In this document: piece by piece, positions 1 to 7,760 of the stretch | How the letters are laid out: each line of letters starts with the position of its first letter | Numbering within the stretch: the stretch's first letter is position 1 | Assembly: GCF_900119145.1 (NCBI RefSeq) | Contig: NZ_FPIY01000002.1 | Span: 248,001-312,000, forward strand | Direction of reading: 5' to 3' | Origin: Cellulophaga fucicola | Lineage (GTDB): Bacteria; Bacteroidota; Bacteroidia; Flavobacteriales; Flavobacteriaceae | DNA: 64,000 bases | The notes under the pieces: generated by a model | The model's database searches: none | Told to the model about the DNA's origin: nothing | What the model saw: only the letters and a program-made list of their open reading frames with translations | Position numbers and translations under genes: made by a program

Positions 1-89
1 TTTGCAGCTTTCTTTTTAGAAAACACAGAAAGTGTATTAAAGTATGCTCCGTAAGCAACAGGAATTATTTTATTTAAGAGTTTTTTCAT
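1..89 (-). CDS. Start of a truncated gene, possibly an alpha/beta hydrolase
   Basis: Only the first 29 codons are visible; the gene runs off the left edge. The peptide begins MKKLLNKIIPVAYGAYFN and becomes Lys/Ala-rich. From memory this resembles the N-terminus of flavobacterial alpha/beta hydrolases, but no catalytic residue is in view, so the function is a guess. It starts 36 bases after the stop of the cupin gene and probably belongs to the same minus-strand transcript as the cupin, the secreted protein and the ATPase upstream. Confidence 0.5.
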   Translation of the reverse strand, partial: MKKLLNKIIPVAYGAYFNTLSVFSKKKAA

Positions 90-125
90 AAAATAAATAA
101 TAGATCTATTTTAACATAATCGTTT

Positions 126-494
126 TTATTCTTCTTCTCTGTTTACCGTATCTATAGAAAAAGCTGGCGTACAAATAGACATATACTCACAAACCTCATC
201 AAAAGGATTAGAGTATTTTACACGTGTATTCTTTTCTATTTTTATAGACTGTCCTTGTTCTAATACAACAATATCACCATCTATTACAAATTGCTTTTTA
301 CCTTTAATGATATAGGTGTACTCTGCAAACTCTGGTGTCTGAAAAGGCTCTGACCAACCAGGAGGAGCCACCATATGAGCAATACTAATATCTTCTTGCT
401 TTGTTGTTGCACCACCAAAATGTTCTTCTATTAATTTACCATCTGTAGTAGGCACTACAAATGGCTGCGCTTGTATAGTATACTTCTTTTTCAT
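126..494 (-). CDS. Small cupin-domain protein
   Basis: A 122-residue, probably cytosolic protein filled by a single cupin beta-barrel. The first cupin motif region lies at about residues 44-65 (PPGWSEP...PEFAEYTYIIKG) and the second at about 81-97. The usual metal-binding histidines are not at their expected places: motif 1 keeps a Glu but lacks the HxH pair, and motif 2 lacks its His. It may therefore bind a ligand rather than act as a metal enzyme. Its ATG directly abuts the stop of the upstream secreted-protein gene with no spacer, which suggests translational coupling. The substrate is unknown. Confidence 0.8.
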   Translation of the reverse strand: MKKKYTIQAQPFVVPTTDGKLIEEHFGGATTKQEDISIAHMVAPPGWSEPFQTPEFAEYTYIIKGKKQFVIDGDIVVLEQGQSIKIEKNTRVKYSNPFDEVCEYMSICTPAFSIDTVNREEE

Positions 495-1040
495 TTACTC
501 CCAATCTACCATTAAATACTTAATTTTAGCATCATCCGGTATCTGTATAGCCTCTATCTTAGTACTATTGCTATAGCGTAAGTTTTCTGGCAATTCTTTT
601 TTATCAATAGTAAAATAAATCTCACTATCTTTTATAAACAACACTATATTGTTCATAGAAGTAAGTACCTTACTTACCGTGTAATTATCCTTTATATCTT
701 TAAAAGTACTAAGTAAATTAACACCTTTATCTGTAGTATAACGCGGATCTAAAACCCTAATGTTATCTATAATAGAATCGTTACTAATACTAACGGTAAA
801 CAAAGGCTTTCCTCCTTTTTCGTAAATATGCTCTTTGCGCATACTTGCATTTAATTGTACTGCATCATCTTTTACTATAGAGTCTGTTGCATAAATAGTT
901 GCTATTTCTTTAGCCGAATTATCTTTGGTTAGTTTACCAAAACTAGTTGGCGTAATTAAAAAATCTGCATCTGTACTTTTAGCACACTGCGTTAAAATTG
1001 AAGCAGCTGCAACAATACAAGTAATTGTTATTTTTTTCAT
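495..1040 (-). CDS. Secreted or lipid-anchored protein of unknown function
   Basis: A 181-residue protein with an N-terminal export signal: Lys at residues 2-3, a hydrophobic stretch to about residue 18, then Cys19 in the context LTQC. That is close to a lipobox, although Gln before the Cys is atypical, so a plain signal peptide is also possible. The rest is a soluble Lys/Asp/Ile-rich domain with many short beta-like segments that I do not recognise. It lies between the ATPase gene (36-base gap) and the cupin gene (0-base gap) in what looks like one operon. Confidence 0.75.
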   Translation of the reverse strand: MKKITITCIVAAASILTQCAKSTDADFLITPTSFGKLTKDNSAKEIATIYATDSIVKDDAVQLNASMRKEHIYEKGGKPLFTVSISNDSIIDNIRVLDPRYTTDKGVNLLSTFKDIKDNYTVSKVLTSMNNIVLFIKDSEIYFTIDKKELPENLRYSNSTKIEAIQIPDDAKIKYLMVDWE

Positions 1041-1076
1041 TTAAAATATGTGGTTAGTAGATAAGTTTGTTATTGT

Positions 1077-2585
1077 TTAGCGTAATACTTTTTTTAGCAC
1101 ACCAAGCATACCTCTTATAAAAGTTGCGCTGGTTAATACTTTTATAATAGGATTTTGTCTTGTGCTTTTAGCACGACTACTTGCCCTTTTTGGTTCTGGT
1201 TTTTCCTTTTCTTTTGCTGCTATTTCTTCTGCCTTATCTATTTTTTTAGTAAGCATTTCATAAGCACTTTCTCTATCTATAACATCATTGTATTTTTTAA
1301 CCAAAGCAGAAGAATCTATAACTTCCTTTAATTCTTTATCTGTTAAAACATCCATTCTACTCATAGGCGCACGCAACATAGTGGCTGCTAGCGGAGTTGG
1401 TCTACCTTTTTCATCTAGAGCAGAAATTAAAGCTTCACCAATACCTAAAGACGTTAATACATCTTCTGTATTATAATACTCACTGTCTGGGTAATTTTGT
1501 GCTGCCAACTTAATAGCTTTTCTGTCTTTAGCCGTAAATGCTCGTAAAGCGTGTTGTATTTTTAAACCTAATTGCGCCAATACATCTTCTGGTACATCTG
1601 TTGGGTTTTGAGTAACAAAATAAACACCAATGCCTTTAGAACGTATTAGTTTTACAATGCTTTCTATCTGATTTAATAAAGCCTTAGATGCTTCATCAAA
1701 AATTAGATGAGCCTCATCTATAAATAAAACCAACTCTGGTTTATCACTATCTCCTTGTTCCGGAAAAGTATCATAAATTTCAGCTAAAAGACTCAACATA
1801 AAAGTTGAAAACAACTTAGGTCTGTCTTGTATATCTGTTAATCGTAAAATATTAATATATCCTCTACCGTTTTTATCTATTCTAGTTAAATCATCTACTT
1901 CAAAAGATTTTTCTCCAAAAAATAAATCGGCTCCTTGTTGTTCTAATTCTATTATTTTTCTAAGAATAGTACCCGTAGATGCAGATGAAATTCTACCGTA
2001 GCTTTCTTTAAATTCTTGTTTTCCTTCTTCAGTAGCGTATTGCAATACTTTTTTAAAATCTTTAAGATCTAAAAGAGGTAATTTATTATCGTCACAATAT
2101 TTAAAAATAACGGCAAAAATACCTTCTTGCGTTACAGTTAAGTCTAAAATTCTAGATAAAAGAACTGGTCCAAATTCAGATACAGTTGCTCTTAGTTTAA
2201 CACCATCTTGCTCGGACAATGATAAAATTTCTACAGGAAAGCTTTTACTCTCAAAAGGTACTCCTATTTTTGCGTGACGTTCATCTATTTTAGGATGTCC
2301 AGGACTAGGCTGTGCCAAGCCACTTAAATCTCCTTTTAAATCCATTAACAGTACAGGAACACCTTTTTCTGATAAATTCTCGGCTAACACTTGTAATGTT
2401 TTAGTTTTACCCGTACCAGTGGCACCAGCAATTAAACCGTGACGGTTAAGAGTTTTTAAAGGTATTTTTACAAACGCATTAGTAACGGTTTCCCCATCTA
2501 CTATACCTGCGCCCATAGTTATAAAGTCGCCTTTTGTAGTATACCCTTTTTCTATGTCTGCTAAGAATTTTTCCTTGGTGCTCAT
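1077..2585 (-). CDS. HerA/YjgR-like P-loop ATPase (DUF853 family)
   Basis: A 502-residue cytosolic ATPase of the FtsK/HerA superfamily. Walker A is GATGTGKT at residues 54-61 and Walker B is VLFIDEAH at 286-293. These surround the helicase-like core seen in the proteins annotated DUF853 or YjgR. The C-terminal 60 residues are rich in Lys/Glu and end in a basic tail. Family members are called putative helicases, but no biochemical role is well established. It is the first gene of a minus-strand group and is divergent from queE across a 172-base gap. Confidence 0.88.
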   Translation of the reverse strand: MSTKEKFLADIEKGYTTKGDFITMGAGIVDGETVTNAFVKIPLKTLNRHGLIAGATGTGKTKTLQVLAENLSEKGVPVLLMDLKGDLSGLAQPSPGHPKIDERHAKIGVPFESKSFPVEILSLSEQDGVKLRATVSEFGPVLLSRILDLTVTQEGIFAVIFKYCDDNKLPLLDLKDFKKVLQYATEEGKQEFKESYGRISSASTGTILRKIIELEQQGADLFFGEKSFEVDDLTRIDKNGRGYINILRLTDIQDRPKLFSTFMLSLLAEIYDTFPEQGDSDKPELVLFIDEAHLIFDEASKALLNQIESIVKLIRSKGIGVYFVTQNPTDVPEDVLAQLGLKIQHALRAFTAKDRKAIKLAAQNYPDSEYYNTEDVLTSLGIGEALISALDEKGRPTPLAATMLRAPMSRMDVLTDKELKEVIDSSALVKKYNDVIDRESAYEMLTKKIDKAEEIAAKEKEKPEPKRASSRAKSTRQNPIIKVLTSATFIRGMLGVLKKVLR

Positions 2586-2760
2586 TTCCTAAAATTTTGA
2601 TAAAAATAGCTTAAATTTAAACAACTAAAAAGATTAGTTCTACGCTAATCGTATTAAAACCTTAAGTATCAACTTTTACTGTTTTTATTTTTTTTGATTT
2701 AATACACTACGCACTACACTAACTTTTACATAAAGTTTAGATAGAGAAAAACAAAAAATG

Positions 2761-2768
2761 TATCTTTG
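2761..2768 (+). promoter_or_regulatory. Bacteroidota -7 box of queE
   Basis: TATCTTTG matches the Bacteroidota -7 consensus TAnnTTTG. A TTTA at 2736-2739, 21 bases upstream, could be the -33 element. The box lies inside the longest possible reading frame of queE, so the frame must start downstream, at ATG 2773. The message would then have almost no leader. Confidence 0.7.
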
Positions 2769-2772
2769 CATA

Positions 2773-3405
2773 ATGGTTAAAAATGAGGTATTAGCATTGG
2801 TAGATAAGGGAGAAATGCTTCCGTTAATGGAAGAATTTTATACCATACAAGGAGAAGGTTTTCATAAAGGAACTGCTGCGTATTTTATACGCGTCGGCGG
2901 TTGCGATGTGGGTTGCCATTGGTGTGATGTTAAAGAAAGCTGGAATGCAGAAACACACCCACCAACAACTATAAAAGCTATAGTAGATAATGCTGCAAAA
3001 TACTCTAACACTATTGTAGTTACAGGTGGCGAGCCATTAACTTGGAATATGGTGCCATTAACTGATGCTTTAAAAGCTAAAAATTTACAAACACATATAG
3101 AGACTTCTGGTGCTTATACCTTAACTGGTACTTGGGATTGGATTTGCTTATCTCCTAAAAAAAATAAATTACCAGAAGGTATTATTTATGACAAGGCAGA
3201 TGAGTTAAAAATGATTATTTACAATAAAAACGATTTTAAATTTGCTGAAGAACAAGCGGCTAAAGTAAACAAAGATTGTATTTTGTATTTACAGCCAGAG
3301 TGGAGTGTTAAAGACAAAATGACTCCGTTAATTGTAGATTTTGTTATGAAAAATCCGCAATGGAAAGTTTCTTTACAAACACATAAGTATTTAAACATAC
3401 CATAG
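2773..3405 (+). CDS. queE: 7-carboxy-7-deazaguanine synthase (radical SAM)
   Basis: QueE converts 6-carboxy-tetrahydropterin to 7-carboxy-7-deazaguanine in the queuosine/preQ0 pathway. The 210-residue protein has the family's CxxxCxxC iron-sulfur motif (Cys44, Cys48, Cys51 in GGCDVGCHWCD), the N-terminal FYTIQGEG signature and the GGEP S-adenosylmethionine-binding motif. Size and motif spacing fit the short bacterial form. A start five codons upstream (2758) is possible on the frame, but it overlaps the -7 promoter box, so 2773 is chosen. No other queuosine gene is nearby. A strong bidirectional hairpin follows the stop codon. Confidence 0.95.
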   Translation: MVKNEVLALVDKGEMLPLMEEFYTIQGEGFHKGTAAYFIRVGGCDVGCHWCDVKESWNAETHPPTTIKAIVDNAAKYSNTIVVTGGEPLTWNMVPLTDALKAKNLQTHIETSGAYTLTGTWDWICLSPKKNKLPEGIIYDKADELKMIIYNKNDFKFAEEQAAKVNKDCILYLQPEWSVKDKMTPLIVDFVMKNPQWKVSLQTHKYLNIP

Positions 3406-3413
3406 TAAAATAT

Positions 3414-3452
3414 AAAAACTAGCTAGTATTATTGTAATACTAGCTAGTTTTT
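3414..3452. terminator. Bidirectional terminator between queE and the esterase gene
   Basis: An 18-bp perfect inverted repeat (3414-3431 and 3435-3452) has a TTG loop, an A-run on one side and a T-run on the other. It serves queE on the plus strand and the convergent esterase gene on the minus strand. Confidence 0.93.
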
Positions 3453-3476
3453 ATTTACACCTATAGTACTTTATTG

Positions 3477-4334
3477 TCAATGTTGATGAAAAGCAGCTGA
3501 CACAAATTTTAATACTTCTGGTAAGGATTGTCTCCAATACGTCCAATTATGTGCACCATCACGAACTCTATACTCGTGGGGAATTTTCTTTTTCATCATA
3601 GAAATATGCACCAAGCTATTGCCTTCAAACAAAAAATCATCATCACCACAATCTATATACCAACGAACAGATTTAACATCATCTACAGGTATACTATCTA
3701 GTAGCGAAATAGCAGAGTGCTTCTTAAAATATTGTTTCATTTCGGCAATAGATTTTTGCTCGCTCTCTGCAAAATCTTTTATTTTAGTTGTGTCTTGTGG
3801 CAACATACCAACAGAGGCACTTAAGGGACAAGCAGACGAGAATAACTCGGGTTTATGCAGTGCATACATAAATGTGCCACCGCCACCCATAGAAAGGCCA
3901 GAAATAGCCCTATATCTCTTTTCGCTTTTAATTCTATATTTATTTTCTACATAAGGCATTAATTCTTCAAAAAAGAAATCTTCATAACGCCAATCTTCAG
4001 TATTAAAATAACCACGTTTACCCGTATCGGCATCTGGCATTACAATAATCATAGGTGTTGCTTTACCTGCTTTAATTGCTTTGTCTGTAATATGTAGTAC
4101 CTCACCAAACTGCACCCAGCCTGTATGGTCGTCTCCGGCCCCATGTAATAAATACAGAACAGGATAATCTCTTTTAGACGACTCGTAATCTGGCGGAAGG
4201 TATATAGAAAAGTTACGTTCGCTTTTAAGTATTTTACTTGTAACTTTTAGATTGTCAAAAACTTTACCTGTTTGCGCTTTTACTATAAAACCAAATAGCA
4301 AACTGAAACAGATAGTGGGTATTAACTTTTTCAT
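3477..4334 (-). CDS. Secreted esterase, esterase-D / feruloyl-esterase-like
   Basis: A 285-residue alpha/beta hydrolase with a cleavable signal peptide (about residues 1-20). Catalytic features: HGAG oxyanion region at 64-67, nucleophile elbow GLSMG with Ser148, an acidic cluster CGDDD near 229-233 that probably supplies the Asp, and His262 in GAHNW. The architecture matches the esterase family fused to or found near xylanases (feruloyl/acetyl esterases) and S-formylglutathione hydrolase-like esterases. It is probably periplasmic and acts on an ester-linked carbohydrate or small ester. It sits alone, bounded by terminators on both sides. Confidence 0.85.
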   Translation of the reverse strand: MKKLIPTICFSLLFGFIVKAQTGKVFDNLKVTSKILKSERNFSIYLPPDYESSKRDYPVLYLLHGAGDDHTGWVQFGEVLHITDKAIKAGKATPMIIVMPDADTGKRGYFNTEDWRYEDFFFEELMPYVENKYRIKSEKRYRAISGLSMGGGGTFMYALHKPELFSSACPLSASVGMLPQDTTKIKDFAESEQKSIAEMKQYFKKHSAISLLDSIPVDDVKSVRWYIDCGDDDFLFEGNSLVHISMMKKKIPHEYRVRDGAHNWTYWRQSLPEVLKFVSAAFHQH

Positions 4335-4376
4335 GGAACAAAAAATTTAAGTAGGCTATTGTCCCTAAATATAAAA

Positions 4377-4402
4377 AATGTAGTCCAAAACAGGACTACA
4401 TT
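4377..4402 (-). terminator. Terminator after the GyrI-like gene
   Basis: A 10-bp stem (4377-4386 with 4393-4402) has a six-base loop. On the minus strand it is followed by a T-run. It ends the sulfurtransferase / regulator / GyrI-like transcript before the esterase gene. Confidence 0.85.
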
Positions 4403-4460
4403 CTCTTTAAACCTTGTAATATATTGGTTAAGCTACTAAAACTATAGACCTAAAAAGCAA

Positions 4461-4922
4461 CTACTCTTTCACCGCTACATAAATAGGAACCTCTGCATTT
4501 GTTGTATCTTTTGCAGTATCTCCATAAATTTCAAAGTCCGATGTATACAAACGATCTTCTTTTGCTTCCCAAATTTCTAACCATTTATTATACACTACGT
4601 TTTTAGACAAGTCTCCTTTTGCTATACTTTTTTTATAGGTTGATGCCTTAATAGTATGTGCTACCATACCATTTGGAACCTCATCTATACTAGAAACTTT
4701 ACATCCTAAAATAGTATCATAAGGTTTTGTGTAATCTCCCTCATAATTGGTATAAATTGAAAAGACTTCTGTACTTATTTTATTTGGAGTTTTGTCTAAA
4801 ATATGCTCAGACATAAAAGTATTCCATAATGCAACAATATCTTTTGCTGCTTGTGCATTTTCATTTGTAGTACGCACTTTAATACCAATTACACTAAAAG
4901 ATTCTAATTTTACAATATTCAT
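4461..4922 (-). CDS. GyrI-like / AraC effector-binding-domain protein
   Basis: A 153-residue stand-alone effector-binding domain of the GyrI/SOUL-like fold, the ligand-sensing half of regulators such as BltR and Rob. The opening VKLESFSVIGIKVRTTNENAQA and the later YTNYEGDYTKPYDTILG segment are typical, and a conserved Trp/Glu-rich stretch (YNKWLEIWEAK) follows. There is no DNA-binding domain. It lies 38 bases downstream of a WYL-type transcription factor, so it may modulate or be controlled by that regulator. The ligand cannot be told from sequence. Confidence 0.82.
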   Translation of the reverse strand: MNIVKLESFSVIGIKVRTTNENAQAAKDIVALWNTFMSEHILDKTPNKISTEVFSIYTNYEGDYTKPYDTILGCKVSSIDEVPNGMVAHTIKASTYKKSIAKGDLSKNVVYNKWLEIWEAKEDRLYTSDFEIYGDTAKDTTNAEVPIYVAVKE

Positions 4923-4960
4923 AGCTTTCTATTTTTATTTACTTCAAAAGTAAACCAGCT

Positions 4961-5686
4961 CTATGTCATAGATATGTCAGGGGTACTCTCCCATTTTTTT
5001 CTAGCCATATCAAAATAATCTTCAAGTGTTATTTTATGCGGATTAAAAGTATTGGAAGAAATTACCATTTGCTGAATGCAGTCTACCCTAAAAGCTCTAA
5101 AATCTTTTCTAAGTCTACAAAAAGCAATTAACACCCAATTGTCTTTATTATGTATTAACGCAAATGGCTCTATATCTCTTTTTGTTTCTTTCTGTTCTAA
5201 AGACAAATAGTTTATTTGTATTACTTTATAATTAGTTAATGCTGTTTGCAGTTGCATTAAATAACTACTTGTTTTCTGATTCTCTAAATTGCTTCTTATT
5301 TGTAAGCGCTGGGTAAGCAATGTTGCTTTATCTTTTTGAGAATATTTAAGTACAGCTTTAATTTTTTCTATTGCGCTAACATATCCATCTACAAAAGAAG
5401 TATCCTTATTCTTGTTTATAATATGCTCTGCAGTTATTAAGGCATTTGCTTCTTCTTCTGTAAACATTACAGGCGGCAAATTATAGCCTTCTACTAAACA
5501 ATACCCTTTACCTTCTTCTGTATAAATAGGAATCCCAGATTGTTCTAAAGTACGTATATCTCTATAAATAGTTCTTATACTAACCCTATACTTAGCAGCC
5601 AACTCCGTAGCAGTTACAATTCTTTTGCCTTGTAACTGCGTAACTATTGCTGTTAGTCTAACCAATCTGGGTTTCCCTTTTTCCAT
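4961..5686 (-). CDS. YafY-type HTH-WYL transcriptional regulator
   Basis: A 241-residue regulator. Residues 8-60 form a winged helix-turn-helix of the HTH_11 type (TATELAAKYRVSIRTIYRDI), and about 140-205 form a WYL ligand-binding domain in which the signature reads NYL (159-161). WYL proteins sense small molecules or nucleic acids and can activate or repress neighbouring genes. It lies 3 bases after the sulfurtransferase gene and 38 bases before the GyrI-like gene, so the three are probably co-transcribed and possibly autoregulated. No palindromic operator was obvious. Confidence 0.9.
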   Translation of the reverse strand: MEKGKPRLVRLTAIVTQLQGKRIVTATELAAKYRVSIRTIYRDIRTLEQSGIPIYTEEGKGYCLVEGYNLPPVMFTEEEANALITAEHIINKNKDTSFVDGYVSAIEKIKAVLKYSQKDKATLLTQRLQIRSNLENQKTSSYLMQLQTALTNYKVIQINYLSLEQKETKRDIEPFALIHNKDNWVLIAFCRLRKDFRAFRVDCIQQMVISSNTFNPHKITLEDYFDMARKKWESTPDISMT

Positions 5687-5689
5687 TTA

Positions 5690-6664
5690 TTATTCTTCCT
5701 CTTCAGAACTTATTTCTTCCTCATTTAAATCTTCTACATCACTTAACACCTCTTCTTTACTTACTTCTGCTTGGTTAAGCTCCTCTACCTCATTAGCAAT
5801 TACTTCTTCTTCAGTTATCTCCTCAGTTACTTCTTCATCTTCTTCTTTATACAACTGTACCCACTCAGTCCAAGAACCATCATAAACAGATGAATCTTTA
5901 GTATCATCTACCAACTTACTTGCTAATAGAATAACACAAGCTGTTAAACCAGAACCACAACTAAAAACAAGGGGCTTATCTTCTGCTAAAATCGGATTAA
6001 AAATAGCAGCTAATTCTTCTTTAGATTTGTATTTACCATCTACAAGCACATCATTAAAAGGAACATTAATAGAACCCGGTATAGAACCACTTGCTAGTTC
6101 TGCTCTAGGTTCTGGCTCTGTTCCATTAAAACGACCAGCAGAACGTGCATCTACTACTAGAGCCGTATTACTTTCTGTGTTTTCCTTTATCATTGAAAAA
6201 TTCATTACATTAAACTCTTTTAAGTTTGCAATAAAATTACCCAATGGCACTCTTTTTTTACTCGCTTGCTCTGTTGCATACTCGTGCGCCACCCAGTCTG
6301 GCAAGCCACCATCTAAAACAGCGATATTATTATGACCAAAAGTGTTAAACAACCACCAAACACGTGGCGATGTATACACTCCAAGATTATCATAAACTAC
6401 AATTTTACTATTCTTATTTATACCTAGTTTACGTGCTTCTTCTTGAAACTGTTTAGCACTAGGTATGGTATTTGGATAGTTACTTTCTCTATCGCTAAAA
6501 TTATTTTTTATATTAAAATAACGAGCTCCTTTAATTTGCAAACCTTCTAGATCGCTACTTAATCCAGATACATTTGTAGCCGGACTAGCATCTAAAAGAA
6601 CTACGCTAGTTTCTTCCGTTAGCAATGCCGCTAATTCTTCTGATGAGATAAGGGGTGTTTTCAT
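5690..6664 (-). CDS. Tandem-rhodanese sulfurtransferase with acidic tail
   Basis: A 324-residue protein with two rhodanese domains (about 8-130 and 150-272). The active-site loop CGSGLTA puts Cys236 in the form typical of 3-mercaptopyruvate sulfurtransferases, while the first domain is the inactive one. It would move sulfane sulfur from mercaptopyruvate or thiosulfate to a thiol or cyanide. I start it at ATG 6664; an upstream in-frame start at 6697 adds 11 residues of non-family sequence. An unusual C-terminal tail (about 273-324) is about half Glu/Asp and is not part of the rhodanese fold. Confidence 0.88.
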   Translation of the reverse strand: MKTPLISSEELAALLTEETSVVLLDASPATNVSGLSSDLEGLQIKGARYFNIKNNFSDRESNYPNTIPSAKQFQEEARKLGINKNSKIVVYDNLGVYTSPRVWWLFNTFGHNNIAVLDGGLPDWVAHEYATEQASKKRVPLGNFIANLKEFNVMNFSMIKENTESNTALVVDARSAGRFNGTEPEPRAELASGSIPGSINVPFNDVLVDGKYKSKEELAAIFNPILAEDKPLVFSCGSGLTACVILLASKLVDDTKDSSVYDGSWTEWVQLYKEEDEEVTEEITEEEVIANEVEELNQAEVSKEEVLSDVEDLNEEEISSEEEE

Positions 6665-6735
6665 ATTTATATATTTATTGGCATTAAAATTACCCAATTA
6701 AATCGTTGCTTAAGAGCTAACTTATTAACATAAAA

Positions 6736-6764
6736 AAAACCATTACAAACTATGTAATGGTTTT
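6736..6764 (-). terminator. Terminator after folD
   Basis: An 11-bp stem (6736-6746 with 6754-6764) with a 7-base loop is flanked by an A-run that reads as a T-run on the minus strand. It is placed 53 bases past the folD stop. Confidence 0.85.
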
Positions 6765-6816
6765 ATATTATAAATAAGAATTACTTAACTTTTATAGCTA
6801 AAACTTAATTTTATTT

Positions 6817-7704
6817 TTATCTGTTAGCATTTCTATGACGCTCTCTTGCTAATAATGTATTCTTTAATAACATTGCAATAGTCATTGGTCCTACTCCACC
6901 TGGAACTGGTGTTATAAAAGATGCTTTTTTACTTACGTTTTCAAAATCTACATCTCCTGTAATATAGTATCCTTTTGGTTTTGTATCATCTGCAACACGT
7001 GTAATACCAACATCTATAACTACAGCATCATCTTTTACCATTTCTGCTTTTAAAAAGTTAGGTACACCTAACGCAGAAATTACAATATCTGCCTGAGAGA
7101 TAATTTGCGTAATATTTTTTGTAGCACTGTGCGTTAAAGTTACGGTAGAGTTACCTGGCCATCCTTTACGCCCCATTAAAATACTCATTGGTCTACCAAC
7201 AATATGGCTACGACCTATAACTACAGTATGCTTTCCTTTTGTATCTACTTTGTAACGCTCTAACAACTCTAAAATTCCGAATGGAGTTGCTGGTATAAAC
7301 GTACTCATATCTAATGCCATTTTTCCAAAGTTAGTTGGGTGAAACCCATCTACATCTTTATCTGGATCTACAGCTAAAAGTACTTTTTGTGTATCTATTT
7401 GTGGAGGCAATGGCAACTGTACAATAAAACCATCTATTTCATCGTCATTGTTAAGCTCTTCAATTTTACGAAGCAACTCTATTTCACTAGTAGTACTTGG
7501 CATTTGCACTAAAGTAGACTCAAAACCAACACGCTCACAAGAGCGTACCTTACTACCAACATACGTTAAGCTAGCCCCATCACTACCAACAATTATTGCT
7601 GCTAAATGTGGTACTTTTTCGCCACGCTCTCTCATTTTGGTTACCTCAACGGTAATCTCTTCTTTAATCTGATTTGATACTTTTTTTCCGTCTAGTAATT
7701 CCAT
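6817..7704 (-). CDS. folD: Methylenetetrahydrofolate dehydrogenase / cyclohydrolase
   Basis: FolD interconverts 5,10-methylene-, methenyl- and 10-formyl-tetrahydrofolate, supplying one-carbon units for purines and initiator tRNA. At 295 residues it is full length. Visible signatures are the catalytic Tyr48/Lys52 in TYVGSKVRSCERVG, the QLPLP segment, the dinucleotide-binding GRSHIVGRP and the C-terminal PVPGGVGPMT. It lies 56 bases downstream of ffh on the same strand, so it may share that transcript, and a terminator follows. Confidence 0.97.
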   Translation of the reverse strand: MELLDGKKVSNQIKEEITVEVTKMRERGEKVPHLAAIIVGSDGASLTYVGSKVRSCERVGFESTLVQMPSTTSEIELLRKIEELNNDDEIDGFIVQLPLPPQIDTQKVLLAVDPDKDVDGFHPTNFGKMALDMSTFIPATPFGILELLERYKVDTKGKHTVVIGRSHIVGRPMSILMGRKGWPGNSTVTLTHSATKNITQIISQADIVISALGVPNFLKAEMVKDDAVVIDVGITRVADDTKPKGYYITGDVDFENVSKKASFITPVPGGVGPMTIAMLLKNTLLARERHRNANR

Positions 7705-7760
7705 TATTAGATTTTTATTGATGGTTTTTAGCTACGAGTATATATTTTAAAACTTTTAAA

